Origin: Variovorax gracilis
GTDB taxonomy: Bacteria; Pseudomonadota; Gammaproteobacteria; Burkholderiales; Burkholderiaceae_C
Assembly: GCF_030317115.1 (NCBI RefSeq)
Contig: NZ_JASZYF010000004.1
Location: 186,001-250,000, forward strand
Length of the DNA stretch: 64,000 nt
Direction of reading: 5' to 3'
Made by a program: the position numbers and the translations under genes. Under the pieces are notes generated by a model that ran no database searches, was not told the origin of the DNA, and saw only the letters and a list, made by a program, of their open reading frames with translations. Below, piece by piece: positions 53,058-63,175 of this stretch (position 1 is its first letter; the number at the start of each line of letters is the position of its first letter).

Positions 53058-54602
53058 GTGAACGAAGTGATTCTGGAGATGCGCGGCATCACCAAGACCT
53101 TTCCGGGCGTGAACGCGCTGGACAACGTCAACCTCGCGGTGCGCGCGGGCGAGATCCATGCGGTGGTCGGCGAGAACGGCGCGGGAAAATCCACGCTGAT
53201 GAAGGTGCTCAGCGGTGTGTACCCCTGCGACTCGTACGAGGGCGAAATCCACTTCGAGGGTGAGCTGCGCCGCTTCAGGGGCATCGCCGACAGCGAGAAG
53301 CTCGGCATCATCATCATCCACCAGGAGCTGGCGCTGGTGCCGCTGCTGTCCATTGCGGAGAACATCTTCCTCGGCAACGAGACGGCGCGTGGCGGCGTGA
53401 TCGACTGGTTCGAGGCCTACGCCCGGACGCGCGAGCTGCTGGCGAAGGTGGGGCTCAAGGAACAACCCACCGCGCTTATCACCAACCTGGGCGTCGGAAA
53501 GCAGCAGCTGGTGGAGATCGCGAAGGCGCTCTCGAAAGAGGTCAAGCTGCTGATCCTCGACGAGCCCACCGCGAGCCTCAACGAAAGCGACAGCGACGCG
53601 CTGCTGAAGCTGCTGCTGGAACTCAAGGGGCAGGGCATCGCCTCGATCCTCATCTCGCACAAGCTCAACGAGATCGCGAAGGTGGCGGATTCGATCACGG
53701 TGCTGCGCGATGGCGCGACCGTCGAGACGATGGAATGCCGCGCCGCGCCGATCAGCGAGGACCGCATCATCCGCGGCATGGTCGGGCGCGACATGGCGCA
53801 CCGCTATCCGGAGCGCACGCCGAACATCGGCGAGATGCTCTTCGAGGTGCGCGACTGGCACGTGCATCACGCGCTGCACGCCGACCGCGAGCAGATCAAG
53901 GGCGTGAACCTGCATGTGCGCAGCGGCGAGATCGTCGGCATCGCGGGCCTGATGGGCGCCGGACGCACCGAGTTCGCGATGAGCGTGTTCGGCCGCTCCT
54001 ACGGCCAGCGCATCAGCGGCTCGGTCCGGATGCGCGGCAAGGAGGTGGACGTCGGCACGATCCGGAAGGCCATCGACCACGGCATCGCCTACGTCACCGA
54101 GGATCGCAAGAGCGCGGGCCTGGTGCTGGAGGAAGACATCCGCAAGAACGTGAGCCTTGCCAACCTCGCCGCGGTGTCGGAGCGCGGTGTGATCGACGAG
54201 GGCCGCGAGTTCAAGGTGGCGAGCGACTACCGGCGGGCGCTCAACATCCGCTGCGCCGGGGTCGACCAGCGCGTCGTCAACCTGTCGGGTGGAAACCAGC
54301 AGAAGGTGGTGCTGAGCAAGTGGCTGTTCGCCAAGCCGGAACTGCTGATCCTCGACGAGCCGACGCGCGGGATCGACGTCGGTGCCAAGTACGAGATCTA
54401 CACCATCATCGACCAGCTGGCGAGCGAGGGAAAAGGCATTCTCATGATTTCGTCCGAACTGCCGGAACTGCTCGGCATGTGCGACCGCATCTACGTGATG
54501 AACGAGGGGCGCTTCGTCGCCGAGTTTCCTGCGGCCGAGGCTTCGCAGGAAAAGATCATGCGCGTCATCGTCGCCTCGGGGAGCAGCGTCCATGCCGCCT
54601 GA
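53058..54602 (+). CDS. gguA: Sugar ABC transporter ATPase, GguA/MmsA-like
   Basis: 514 residues with two fused nucleotide-binding domains. The first has Walker [15 protein letters not shown], signature region [15 protein letters not shown] and Walker [12 protein letters not shown]; the second has [13 protein letters not shown] (a degenerate Walker A, as usual) and [15 protein letters not shown] with [12 protein letters not shown]. It energises the ChvE sugar permease. A GTG at 53058 with GAAGGAGAC upstream is the start. It overlaps the permease gene by 11 bases, which fits coupled translation. Confidence 0.94.
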   Translation: MNEVILEMRGITKTFPGVNALDNVNLAVRAGEIHAVVGENGAGKSTLMKVLSGVYPCDSYEGEIHFEGELRRFRGIADSEKLGIIIIHQELALVPLLSIAENIFLGNETARGGVIDWFEAYARTRELLAKVGLKEQPTALITNLGVGKQQLVEIAKALSKEVKLLILDEPTASLNESDSDALLKLLLELKGQGIASILISHKLNEIAKVADSITVLRDGATVETMECRAAPISEDRIIRGMVGRDMAHRYPERTPNIGEMLFEVRDWHVHHALHADREQIKGVNLHVRSGEIVGIAGLMGAGRTEFAMSVFGRSYGQRISGSVRMRGKEVDVGTIRKAIDHGIAYVTEDRKSAGLVLEEDIRKNVSLANLAAVSERGVIDEGREFKVASDYRRALNIRCAGVDQRVVNLSGGNQQKVVLSKWLFAKPELLILDEPTRGIDVGAKYEIYTIIDQLASEGKGILMISSELPELLGMCDRIYVMNEGRFVAEFPAAEASQEKIMRVIVASGSSVHAA

Positions 54603-55809
54603 AGTCGATGCCGTGAAGCCGGCCACCCCGATCAGCGCACCGGCCTCGACCGGCGGGGAGCACGCGGGCTTCCTCAAGAACAACCTGCGCGAGTACGGCA
54701 TGCTGATCTCGCTGGTCGCGATCATGGTGCTGTTCCAGGTGCTGACGGACGGCACGCTGATGCGGCCGCTGAACCTCACCAACCTGCTGCTGCAGAACAG
54801 CTACATCGTGATCATGGCGCTGGGCATGCTGCTGGTGATCGTGGCTGGCCACATCGACCTGTCGGTGGGCTCGGTGTGCGGCTTCATCGGCGCACTCGCG
54901 GCGGTGCTGATGGTGGAATACGAATGGCACTTCGTGCCGACCTTCATCGTGTGCCTGGTCGCGGGCGGCGTGATCGGTGCGGCGCAGGGCTGGTTCGTGG
55001 CCTTCTTCCGGATTCCGTCCTTCATCGTCACGCTGGCGGGCATGCTGGTCTTCAAGGGGCTCACCTTGGCGCTGCTGGCGGGGCAGTCGGTAGGGCCGTT
55101 TCCTGAAGCCTTCCAGAAGCTGAGCTCAGGCTTCGTGCCCGATGTGTTCGGCGGCGAGAGCCTGCGCACCACATCGCTGCTGCTCGGTGCGCTGGCGGCC
55201 GCCGCGCTGGTGTTCTTCAAGCTGCGCGGCCGCGCCAGGCTCGCGCAGCACGGCATGGCTCAGGAGCCCTATGCCTTCTTTCTCGCCAAGAACCTGTTCT
55301 TCGCGGCGGCCATCCTGCTGCTCAGTTACCTGCTGGCGACCTACAAGGGACTGCCGAACGTGCTGATCGTGATGGCGGTGCTGATCGTGGCCTACGACTT
55401 CGTGACCAACCGCACCACGGTGGGCCGCCGCATCTACGCACTCGGCGGCAACGAGAAGGCGGCGCGGCTGTCGGGCATCAAGACGCAGCGGCTGGCCTTC
55501 TTCACTTTCGTGAACATGGGCGTGCTCGCGGCGTTGGCCGGGCTGGTGTTCGCGGCGCGGCTCAATACGGCGACGCCCAAGGCGGGGCTGGGCTTCGAAC
55601 TGGACGTGATCGCCGCCTGCTTCATCGGCGGCGCCTCGGCTTCGGGCGGCGTGGGCAAGGTCATGGGCGCGGTGATCGGCGCTTTCGTGATGGGGGTGAT
55701 GAACAACGGCATGTCCATTCTCGGCATCGGCATCGACTACCAGCAGGTCATCAAGGGGCTCGTCCTCTTGGCTGCAGTCTTCATCGACGTCTACAACAAG
55801 AACAAATGA
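54592..55809 (+). CDS. gguB: Sugar ABC transporter permease, GguB/XylH-like
   Basis: 405 residues with about ten helices, BPD_transp_2 family. [20 protein letters not shown] is the helix and loop typical of ribose/xylose type permeases; [20 protein letters not shown] and [19 protein letters not shown] follow. The protein is longer than RbsC because of an extra loop region (residues ~190-250), as in XylH/GguB. It forms the channel for the ChvE system. Its start lies inside the end of the ATPase gene; 15 bases after its stop the next intergenic repeat begins. Confidence 0.93.
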   Translation: MPPEVDAVKPATPISAPASTGGEHAGFLKNNLREYGMLISLVAIMVLFQVLTDGTLMRPLNLTNLLLQNSYIVIMALGMLLVIVAGHIDLSVGSVCGFIGALAAVLMVEYEWHFVPTFIVCLVAGGVIGAAQGWFVAFFRIPSFIVTLAGMLVFKGLTLALLAGQSVGPFPEAFQKLSSGFVPDVFGGESLRTTSLLLGALAAAALVFFKLRGRARLAQHGMAQEPYAFFLAKNLFFAAAILLLSYLLATYKGLPNVLIVMAVLIVAYDFVTNRTTVGRRIYALGGNEKAARLSGIKTQRLAFFTFVNMGVLAALAGLVFAARLNTATPKAGLGFELDVIAACFIGGASASGGVGKVMGAVIGAFVMGVMNNGMSILGIGIDYQQVIKGLVLLAAVFIDVYNKNK

Positions 55810-55824
55810 AGCACAAGAAAGCTC

Positions 55825-55920
55825 ACCCCCAGGCTTGCCCACTTCGTGTGGCCGCCACCCCCCTCTCCGGGGACAACCCCAACGGCCCGGCAAAGCCGGT
55901 TCCGCGGGGTTTCCGGCCTC
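55825..55920 (+). repeat. Intergenic repeat, copy C (subtype 1)
   Basis: Nearly the same as copy A over about 80 bases (ACCCCCAGGCTTGCCCACTT then CGTGTGGCCGCC, and CCGGTTCCGCGGGGTTTCC at the end), with a CCCC/GGGG stem and a CCGGC/GCCGG stem. It lies between gguB and the ytfR-like gene, 15 bases after the stop. Confidence 0.8.
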
Positions 55921-55963
55921 TGGCTGCGCCAGTCTCGTGCGCCAGGCACGGTGGAGGACCGAG

Positions 55964-57481
55964 ATGGTGAGTTCTGCTCCCGTGCTGCAACTCACGGGCA
56001 TCGACAAGCAGTTCAACGGCGTGCCGGCGCTGCGCGGCGTGGCATTGCGGCTGCGAGCCGGCGAGATCCATGCGCTGATGGGGCAGAACGGCGCGGGCAA
56101 GTCGACGCTCATCAAGGTGCTGACGGGCGTGTATGCCGCCGACAGCGGCGAGATGCTGCTGGCCGGGCAGCCGATCCGGCCAGCATCGCCGCTGGAAGCA
56201 CAGCGCATGGGCATCAGCACGGTCTACCAGGAAGTGAACCTTTGCCCCAACCTTTCGGTGGCCGAGAACATCTTTTCGGGGCGCTATCCGCGCTGCGGGT
56301 TGGCGCAGGGCTATCGGATCGACTGGGCCGCAGTCAACCGGCAGGCGCGTGCGTTGCTGGCGCGGCTGGACGTGGACATCGATGTCACGCGGCTGCTGTC
56401 CAGCTACTCGGTCGCGGTGCAGCAACTGGTGGCGATCGCACGTGCCCTGGGCCTGTCGTCGAAGGTGCTGATCCTCGATGAGCCGACGTCGAGCCTCGAC
56501 GACGACGAGGTGAAGAGCCTCTTCGCCGTGCTGCGCCGCTTGCGCGGCGAGGGGCTGGCCATCCTGTTCGTCACGCACTTCCTCAACCAGGTCTATGCCG
56601 TGTCGGACCGCATCACGGTGCTGCGCAACGGCACCTGGGTCGGCGAATGGGCGACGGGAGACCTTGGGCCTCAGGCCCTGATCGCTGCGATGGTCGGGCG
56701 CGAACTCGCGGCGCAGGCCACGGGCCATGCGCAGCTTCCGCCGATCGAGGAGGGCGCGCCGGCGGTGCTGCAGGCCGAAGGCGTGGGCCAGCGCGGGCAG
56801 TTGCAGCCGGTGGACCTGAGCGTGCATGCGGGCGAGATCGTGGGGCTGGCCGGCTTGCTGGGCTCCGGGCGTACCGAGTTGGCGCGGCTGCTGTTCGGCC
56901 TCGCGAAGCCCGACGGCGGCAGCCTGCGTATCGACGGCGTCGTGGTCGACCTGGGCAGCCCGGCGGATGCGGTGAAGCACGGCCTCGCGCTGTGCCCCGA
57001 GGAGCGCAAGACCGATGGCATCGTGGCCGAGCTGTCCTTGCGCGAGAACATCGCGCTGGCACTGCAGGCGCGGCTCGGCGTGCGCAACACGCTCTCGCGC
57101 GCGGAACAGACCGCGCTGGCGGAGCGCTTCGTCAAGGCGCTGGGCATCAAGACGGCCAGCGTCGACACGCCCATCGGCCTGCTCTCGGGCGGTAACCAGC
57201 AGAAGGCATTGCTCGCGCGCTGGCTGGCGATCGAGCCGCGGCTGCTGATCCTCGACGAGCCGACGCGCGGCATCGACGTGGCGGCCAAGCAGGAAATCAT
57301 GGACGAGATCCTGCGCCTTGCGCGCGGCGGCATGGCGGTGCTGTTCATCTCGTCCGAGATGAACGAGGTGGTGCGCGTGTCACACCGCATCGCCGTGCTG
57401 CGCGAGCGGCGCAAGGTGGGCGAGCTGCCCGCCGGAACCAGCGAGGACGCGGTGTACGAACTCATCGCTGCGGACGTATGA
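55964..57481 (+). CDS. ytfR: Sugar ABC transporter ATPase, YtfR-like
   Basis: 505 residues with two fused ATPase domains: Walker [17 protein letters not shown], Walker B VLILDEPTSSLDDDE, and in the second half [32 protein letters not shown] and [16 protein letters not shown]. It fits the YtfR/MglA group and is the probable partner of the ytfQ-like receptor. The first-domain signature is weakened to SSYSVAVQQLVAIARALG, common in this family. The ATG at 55964 follows GTGGAGGACC. It is flanked by repeat copies C and D. Confidence 0.92.
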   Translation: MVSSAPVLQLTGIDKQFNGVPALRGVALRLRAGEIHALMGQNGAGKSTLIKVLTGVYAADSGEMLLAGQPIRPASPLEAQRMGISTVYQEVNLCPNLSVAENIFSGRYPRCGLAQGYRIDWAAVNRQARALLARLDVDIDVTRLLSSYSVAVQQLVAIARALGLSSKVLILDEPTSSLDDDEVKSLFAVLRRLRGEGLAILFVTHFLNQVYAVSDRITVLRNGTWVGEWATGDLGPQALIAAMVGRELAAQATGHAQLPPIEEGAPAVLQAEGVGQRGQLQPVDLSVHAGEIVGLAGLLGSGRTELARLLFGLAKPDGGSLRIDGVVVDLGSPADAVKHGLALCPEERKTDGIVAELSLRENIALALQARLGVRNTLSRAEQTALAERFVKALGIKTASVDTPIGLLSGGNQQKALLARWLAIEPRLLILDEPTRGIDVAAKQEIMDEILRLARGGMAVLFISSEMNEVVRVSHRIAVLRERRKVGELPAGTSEDAVYELIAADV

Positions 57482-57484
57482 CTC

Positions 57485-57576
57485 GCTCCCAGGCTCGCGC
57501 ACTTCGTGTCGCTCTCCACCCCCTGCCGGGGGCAACTCCTACGGCCCTGCGAAGCCGGTTCCGCGGAGTTTCTGGC
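57485..57576 (+). repeat. Intergenic repeat, copy D (subtype 2)
   Basis: Starts four bases after the ytfR stop with CTCCCAGGCTCGCGCACTTC, then GTGTCGCTCTCCACCCCC, as in copy B, and ends GCCGGTTCCGCGGAGTTTC. It lies between the ATPase gene and the first permease gene of the same transporter, thus within an operon. Confidence 0.78.
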
Positions 57577-57632
57577 CGGGGATGTCCGGGTTCGTACGTT
57601 GCTGGACGCGCGCTGCGCGGTGGAGGGCGGAC

Positions 57633-58676
57633 ATGAGCGCCATCTTTCGGCACCGGCTGGCTTGGCCGGTGGTCACGTTGCTGCTTCTGCTGGCGATCAA
57701 TGCTGCGTTCAATTCGAGCTTCCTGCACATCGAGGTGCGCAGCGGGCATCTGTACGGGAGCCTGATTGACATCCTGAATCGTGCGGCGCCGCTGGTGCTG
57801 GTGTCGCTAGGGATGACGCTCGTCATTGCCACGCGGGGCATCGACATCTCGGTGGGCGCGGTCGTCGCCATCGCGGCGGCGCTCGCGGCCTGGATGATCG
57901 GCGGGTCGCTGGTGGTGAGCAATGGCGCCGCGGCCGAGGTGAGCCGCTTCCCGATGTGGCTGGCGATCGTCGCTGCGCTCGCCGTGGCGGCGGTGTGCGG
58001 GTTGTGGAACGGGCTGCTGGTTGCGCGCGTGGGTATGCAGCCGATCATCGCGACGCTGATCCTGATGGTCGCGGGGCGCGGCATCGCGCAACTCATCACG
58101 GGCGGCCAGATCATCACGATCTACTACGCCCCGTTCTTCTTCATCGGCAGCGGCTATCTGTTCGGACTGCCGTTCTCGGTCTACATCGCGGCGGCCGTGT
58201 TCATCGTGCTGTACCTCGCGATCACGCGCAGCGCGCTGGGGCTGTTCATCCAGTCGGTGGGCATCAACCCGAATGCGGCTCGCGTGGCCGGCGTGCGGGC
58301 GCGGCGCATCATCGTGTGCGCCTACATGTTCTGCGGCTTCTGCGCGGGCGTGGCCGGCCTCCTGATCAGTTCGAACGTCAAGAGCGCCGATGGCAACAAC
58401 GCGGGGCAGTTGCTGGAACTCGACGCGATCCTCGCCGTCACGCTCGGCGGGACCGCGCTCACGGGTGGGCGCTTCAGCCTCGTAGGTAGCGTGATCGGCG
58501 CGCTCATCATCCAGACGCTGACCTATGGCATTTATTCCCTGGGCGTGCCGCCGGAGATCAACCTGGTCGTCAAGGCGGCAGTGGTGTTCGTGGTCATGTT
58601 GCTGCAGTCGGCCGAGTTCCGTTCAAGCCTTCGTCAGCTCGTGCAGCGGCCTGCGCGTGGGGAGGTGGTGCGATGA
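57633..58676 (+). CDS. ytfT: Sugar ABC transporter permease, YtfT-like
   Basis: 347 residues, eight to ten helices of the BPD_transp_2 family: LAWPVVTLLLLLAINAAFNS, GMTLVIATRGIDISVGAVVA and SVIGALIIQTLTYGIYSLG. RGIDISVG is the loop that contacts the ATPase. YtfT and YjfF form a heterodimeric channel, and both are present here in the E. coli order. The ATG at 57633 follows GGAGGGCGGAC. It overlaps the next gene by four bases (ATGA). Repeat copy D separates it from ytfR. Confidence 0.92.
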   Translation: MSAIFRHRLAWPVVTLLLLLAINAAFNSSFLHIEVRSGHLYGSLIDILNRAAPLVLVSLGMTLVIATRGIDISVGAVVAIAAALAAWMIGGSLVVSNGAAAEVSRFPMWLAIVAALAVAAVCGLWNGLLVARVGMQPIIATLILMVAGRGIAQLITGGQIITIYYAPFFFIGSGYLFGLPFSVYIAAAVFIVLYLAITRSALGLFIQSVGINPNAARVAGVRARRIIVCAYMFCGFCAGVAGLLISSNVKSADGNNAGQLLELDAILAVTLGGTALTGGRFSLVGSVIGALIIQTLTYGIYSLGVPPEINLVVKAAVVFVVMLLQSAEFRSSLRQLVQRPARGEVVR

Positions 58677-59707
58677 GCGCGGTGGTACCTGAAACGACTG
58701 CGCGAGCGCCGCAATCCCCAGCATCGGCGCAGCGGCCGCGTGGGCGCCTCAATCCCAAGTACCTGCCGCTGGGCGCAACCATCTCGCTCTTCGTGCTGAT
58801 GGCGACGCTGGGCTCGGTTTTCTATGACGGCTTCTTCTCGCCCCAGGTGTTCCTGAACCTGCTGATCGACAACGCCTTCCTCTGCATCGTCGCGGTCGGC
58901 ATGACCTTCGTGATCCTGTCGGGCGGCATCGATCTCTCGGTCGGCTCCGTGATCGCGCTGACCACGATGGTCTCGGCCTCGCTGGTGGAGAAGCACGGCT
59001 GGAGCCCGGCGATCGTGATCCCGCTGGTGCTGCTGATGGGCACGCTTTTCGGCGCCTTCATGGGCGTGCTGATCGAGCGCTTCCGCCTGCAGCCCTTCAT
59101 CGTCACGCTGGCGGGCATGTTCCTCGCGCGCGGGCTCTGCTACCTGATCAGCATCGACTCCATCAGCATCACCAACGAGTTCTATTCGGAAGTCTCGCAG
59201 TGGCGCATGCCGGTGTGGGGCGGGGCTTCGATCACGATCAGCGGGCTGATCGCGCTGGCGGTGGTGGCGCTCGCGGTGTTCGTCGCGCATTACACGCCCT
59301 TCGGCCGCACCGTGTACGCGATCGGCGGCAACGAGCAGTCGGCGCTGCTGATGGGGCTGCCCGTGCGCTCCACCGTGATCGGCGTCTACACGCTCTCCGG
59401 GTTCTGCTCCGCGCTGGGTGGCGTGGTGTTCACCTTCTACATGCTGTCGGGCTACGGGCTGCATGCCGTGGGGCTCGAGCTCGACGCCATCGCGGCCGTG
59501 GTGATCGGCGGAACGCTGCTCACCGGCGGCGTCGGCTATGTGGTCGGCACGCTGTTCGGCGTGCTCATGCTGGGGATCATCCAGACCCTCATTTCCTTCG
59601 ACGGCACGCTGAGTTCCTGGTGGACCCGCATCGTGGTCGGCGTGCTGCTTTTTGTCTTCTGCCTGCTGCAACGCCTGTTCTCCGCGCGCGCCGCCGAGCG
59701 CCACTGA
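58673..59707 (+). CDS. yjfF: Sugar ABC transporter permease, YjfF-like
   Basis: 344 residues with about ten helices. It has [41 protein letters not shown] and GGTLLTGGVGYVVGTLFG, very similar to YjfF of the galactofuranose importer. It is the second half of the heterodimeric channel with ytfT, coupled by the ATGA overlap. A proline-rich, polar N-terminus of about 30 residues precedes the first helix. It is followed by 36 bases before the dehydratase gene. Confidence 0.92.
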   Translation: MSAVVPETTARAPQSPASAQRPRGRLNPKYLPLGATISLFVLMATLGSVFYDGFFSPQVFLNLLIDNAFLCIVAVGMTFVILSGGIDLSVGSVIALTTMVSASLVEKHGWSPAIVIPLVLLMGTLFGAFMGVLIERFRLQPFIVTLAGMFLARGLCYLISIDSISITNEFYSEVSQWRMPVWGGASITISGLIALAVVALAVFVAHYTPFGRTVYAIGGNEQSALLMGLPVRSTVIGVYTLSGFCSALGGVVFTFYMLSGYGLHAVGLELDAIAAVVIGGTLLTGGVGYVVGTLFGVLMLGIIQTLISFDGTLSSWWTRIVVGVLLFVFCLLQRLFSARAAERH

Positions 59708-59743
59708 CGACCTTCCTTCTGCTCCCTTCACGGAATCCATCGC

Positions 59744-61480
59744 ATGTCCGACTCCCCGAGAAAACTGCGTTCGGCCGAATGGTTCGGCACGGCCGACAAG
59801 AACGGCTTCATGTACCGAAGCTGGATGAAGAACCAGGGCATTCCCGAGCACGAGTTCGACGGGCGGCCCATCGTGGGCATCTGCAACACCTGGTCGGAGC
59901 TGACGCCCTGCAACGCGCATTTCCGCAAGATCGCCGAGCACGTGAAGCGGGGCATCTCGGAGGCGGGCGGTTTTCCGGTGGAGTTCCCGGTGTTCTCCAA
60001 CGGCGAATCGAACCTGCGCCCGACCGCGATGCTCACGCGCAACCTTGCGAGCATGGACGTGGAGGAGGCCATTCGCGGCAATCCGATCGATGCGGTCGTG
60101 CTGCTCACGGGCTGCGACAAGACCACGCCCGCGTTGATGATGGGTGCGGCGAGCTGCGACATCCCGGCCATCGTGGTCACGGGCGGGCCGATGCTCAATG
60201 GCAAGCTCGAAGGCCGCGACATCGGCTCCGGCACGGCCGTGTGGCAGTTGCACGAGGCGATGAAGGCCGGCGAGATCAACGTGCACCAGTTCCTCTCGGC
60301 CGAAGCGGGCATGTCGAGATCGGCAGGCACCTGCAACACCATGGGCACGGCCTCGACCATGGCCTGCATGGCCGAGGCGCTGGGCGCATCGCTGCCGCAC
60401 AACGCGGCGATCCCGGCTGTCGACGCCAGGCGCTACGTGCTGGCACAGATGTCGGGCATGCGGGCGGTCGAGATGGCGCGCGAAGGGCTGACGCTGTCGA
60501 AGATCCTCACGCGCGAGGCCTTCGAGAACGCCATCCGCACCAATGCCGCGATCGGCGGCTCGACCAATGCCGTGATCCACCTGAAGGCGATCGCGGGGCG
60601 CATCGGCGTGCCGCTCGAACTGGAGGACTGGACGCGCATCGGGCGCGGCACGCCGACGCTGGTGGACCTGATGCCGTCGGGCCGATTCCTGATGGAAGAG
60701 TTCTACTACGCGGGTGGCCTTCCGGCGGTGCTGCGCCGCCTTGGCGAGCACGGCCTGCTGCCGCATCCGGACGCGCTCACGGTCAACGGCAGGACCCTGT
60801 GGGAGAACGTGCGCGATGCGCCGAGCCACGACGACGAGGTGATCCGCCCGCTCGACAAGCCGCTCATCGACGACGGCGGCATCTGCATCCTGCGCGGCAA
60901 CCTCTCGCCGAGGGGCGCGGTGCTGAAGCCATCGGCCGCATCGCCCAACCTGCTCAAGCATCGCGGCCGCGCCGTGGTGTTCGAGAACCTGGAGCACTAC
61001 AAGGAGCGCATCGTCGACGAGGCGCTCGACGTGGATGCCAGCTCCGTGCTCGTGATGAAGAACTGCGGCCCCAAGGGCTACCCCGGCATGGCCGAGGTCG
61101 GCAACATGGGGCTGCCGCCCAAGCTGCTTCGCCAAGGCATCAAGGACATGGTGCGCATCTCCGATGCGCGCATGAGTGGCACGGCCTATGGCACGGTGGT
61201 GCTGCACGTCGCGCCCGAGGCGGCGGACGGCGGTCCGCTGGCAGCGGTGCGCGACGGGGACTGGATCGAGCTCGATTGCCATGAGGGCCGGCTGCATCTC
61301 GACATCAGCGACGCCGAACTGGCCGCACGCCTCGAGGCCATCGCCGCCGGCTCGGCGCCCCTCAAGGGCGGCGGCTACCAGCGCCTCTACGTCGAGCACG
61401 TGCTGCAGGCGGACGAGGGCTGCGACTTCGACTTCCTCGTCGGTTGCCGCGGCGCGGCCGTGCCGCGCCATTCGCATTGA
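59744..61480 (+). CDS. araC: L-arabonate dehydratase (IlvD/Edd family)
   Basis: 578 residues. The iron-sulfur ligands known from rhizobial arabinonate dehydratase appear at corresponding places: C56 (LTPCNAHF), C124 (TGCDKTTPA, with catalytic K126) and C197 (GTCNTMGT); the base serine lies in RISDARMSGTAYG. It dehydrates L-arabonate to L-2-keto-3-deoxyarabonate. Family members also accept related C5/C6 acids, so xylonate or galactonate activity is possible. It lies after the YjfF permease and 15 bases before the next enzyme of the route. The symbol follows Azospirillum usage and is unrelated to the AraC regulator. Confidence 0.92.
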   Translation: MSDSPRKLRSAEWFGTADKNGFMYRSWMKNQGIPEHEFDGRPIVGICNTWSELTPCNAHFRKIAEHVKRGISEAGGFPVEFPVFSNGESNLRPTAMLTRNLASMDVEEAIRGNPIDAVVLLTGCDKTTPALMMGAASCDIPAIVVTGGPMLNGKLEGRDIGSGTAVWQLHEAMKAGEINVHQFLSAEAGMSRSAGTCNTMGTASTMACMAEALGASLPHNAAIPAVDARRYVLAQMSGMRAVEMAREGLTLSKILTREAFENAIRTNAAIGGSTNAVIHLKAIAGRIGVPLELEDWTRIGRGTPTLVDLMPSGRFLMEEFYYAGGLPAVLRRLGEHGLLPHPDALTVNGRTLWENVRDAPSHDDEVIRPLDKPLIDDGGICILRGNLSPRGAVLKPSAASPNLLKHRGRAVVFENLEHYKERIVDEALDVDASSVLVMKNCGPKGYPGMAEVGNMGLPPKLLRQGIKDMVRISDARMSGTAYGTVVLHVAPEAADGGPLAAVRDGDWIELDCHEGRLHLDISDAELAARLEAIAAGSAPLKGGGYQRLYVEHVLQADEGCDFDFLVGCRGAAVPRHSH

Positions 61481-61495
61481 TACGGAGAACCTTTC

Positions 61496-62425
61496 ATGAC
61501 CGCTTCGACGAAACGCCGCTACCAGGGCATCTTTCCGGTGGCGCCGACCACCTTCACCGAGTCGGGCGAGCTCGATCTCCCGAGCCAGAAACGCGCCATC
61601 GATTTCATGATCGACGCCGGCTCCGACGGCATCTGCATCCTCGCGAACTTCTCCGAGCAGTTCGTGCTGTCGGATGACGAGCGCGAGGTGCTGACCCGCG
61701 CGATCCTGGAGCACGTCGCCGGCCGCGTGCCGGTGATCGTCACGACCACGCACTTCAGCACCAAGGTCTGCGCCGAACGCAGCCGCCGCGCGCAGGACAT
61801 GGGCGCCGCGATGCTGATGGTGATGCCGCCGTACCACGGCGCGACCTTTCGCGTGTCGGAGCCGCAGATCCAGGACTTCTATGCGCGCCTGTCCGACGCG
61901 GTCGACATCCCCATCATGATCCAGGACGCACCGGCCAGCGGCACGGTGCTGACGGCGCCGTTTCTCGCGCGCATGGCGAAGGAGATCGAGCACGTCGCGT
62001 ACTTCAAGATCGAGACGGCGGGCGCCGCGGCGAAGCTGCGCGAACTCATCCGGCTCGGCGGTGATGCCATCGAAGGGCCGTGGGACGGCGAGGAAGCCAT
62101 CACGCTGATGCCCGATCTTGATGCAGGCGCTACGGGGTCGATGACAGGCGGCGGCTACCCCGACGGCATCCGGCCCATCATCGCGGACCATCTCGCGGGC
62201 CGGCGCGAGCAGGCCTTCGAGCGCTACCAGCAGTGGCTGCCCTTGATCAACTACGAGAACAGGCAAGCCGGGTTGTTGGCCTGCAAGGCGCTGATGAAAG
62301 AGGGCGGCGTGATCGAGTGCGAGGCCCCGCGCCATCCGCTGGCGGCCATGCATCCGGACACGCGGGCGGGACTGATCGAGACTGCGCGGCGGCTCGATCC
62401 GCTGGTGCTGCGCTGGGGGCGCTAG
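61496..62425 (+). CDS. araD: L-2-keto-3-deoxyarabonate dehydratase (DHDPS family)
   Basis: 309 residues of the DapA/NAL class I fold. [17 protein letters not shown] starts it; the Schiff-base lysine is K171 in [10 protein letters not shown], the same position as in Azospirillum L-KDA dehydratase, and [20 protein letters not shown] follows. It turns L-KDA into 2-oxoglutarate semialdehyde, which the dehydrogenase at 49.3 kb oxidises. A DHDPS-family aldolase role is the main alternative. It is the last gene of the long operon, 15 bases after the arabonate dehydratase, with GGAGAACCTTTC before the ATG. Confidence 0.92.
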   Translation: MTASTKRRYQGIFPVAPTTFTESGELDLPSQKRAIDFMIDAGSDGICILANFSEQFVLSDDEREVLTRAILEHVAGRVPVIVTTTHFSTKVCAERSRRAQDMGAAMLMVMPPYHGATFRVSEPQIQDFYARLSDAVDIPIMIQDAPASGTVLTAPFLARMAKEIEHVAYFKIETAGAAAKLRELIRLGGDAIEGPWDGEEAITLMPDLDAGATGSMTGGGYPDGIRPIIADHLAGRREQAFERYQQWLPLINYENRQAGLLACKALMKEGGVIECEAPRHPLAAMHPDTRAGLIETARRLDPLVLRWGR

Positions 62426-62531
62426 CCCGAATGTCACAACCGACTGCTACCACCCATCGCCTCTCCTTCCGAACAATGGGGCCAAGCCGGATCCTCACGG
62501 ATTCGCCTGTCCACACCTTGAAGGAGACACG

Positions 62532-63110
62532 ATGGCACGCAAGATCCTGATGCTTTGCGGCGACTACGCCGAAGACTACGAAACCATGGTGCCGTTCCAG
62601 GCCCTGCTGGCCGTGGGCCACACGGTCCATGCGGTCGCGCCGGACAAGAAGGCCGGCGACTGGGTCCATACCGCGATCCACGACTTCGAGGGCGCCCAGA
62701 CCTACAGCGAGAAGCCGGGTCACCGATTCACGCTGAACGCGAATTTTGCCGATGTGCGCCCCGAGGCCTATGACGCCCTGGTCATCCCCGGCGGCCGCGC
62801 GCCCGAGTACCTGCGCCTGAACAGCCGCGTCGTCGAGATCGCCAGGCATTTCCTCGCCGCCGACAAGCCGGTGGCGGCGGTCTGCCACGGTGCGCAACTG
62901 CTGGCGGCCACGGGGCTGCTGAAGGGCCGCAAGGTCTCGGCCTATCCGGCCTGCCAGGTCGAAGTCGAACTCGCCGGCGCCGAGTACATGGGCATCCCGG
63001 TCGACCAGGCCGTGACCGATCGCAATCTCGTCACCGCGCCGGCATGGCCGGCCCATCCGGCGTGGATCGGACAGTTCCTCAAGGTGCTCGGCACGCGCAT
63101 CGAGACCTGA
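62532..63110 (+). CDS. DJ-1/PfpI family protein
   Basis: 192 residues. The nucleophile elbow is [12 protein letters not shown] with C118 followed by H119; [13 protein letters not shown] carries the conserved glycine pair, and [18 protein letters not shown] provides the glutamate that activates the cysteine. Members act as glyoxalase III/deglycases, chaperones or proteases of uncertain in vivo role. TTGAAGGAGACACG precedes the ATG. It lies 106 bases past the arabinose operon and need not be part of it; a role in handling reactive sugar aldehydes is only a thought. Confidence 0.9.
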   Translation: MARKILMLCGDYAEDYETMVPFQALLAVGHTVHAVAPDKKAGDWVHTAIHDFEGAQTYSEKPGHRFTLNANFADVRPEAYDALVIPGGRAPEYLRLNSRVVEIARHFLAADKPVAAVCHGAQLLAATGLLKGRKVSAYPACQVEVELAGAEYMGIPVDQAVTDRNLVTAPAWPAHPAWIGQFLKVLGTRIET

Positions 63111-63175
63111 TGCGCAGCCGCCGGTGACGCTACAGTCTTGATCCGCGTCACCTGCCCCGACACAGGAGAAGGCTC

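Noticed and set aside
58634..62437. A minus-strand open frame of more than 1200 codons across yjfF, the dehydratases and their neighbours
   Set aside because: Same reason: antisense shadow of well-identified genes, with no recognisable motif and no start signal.
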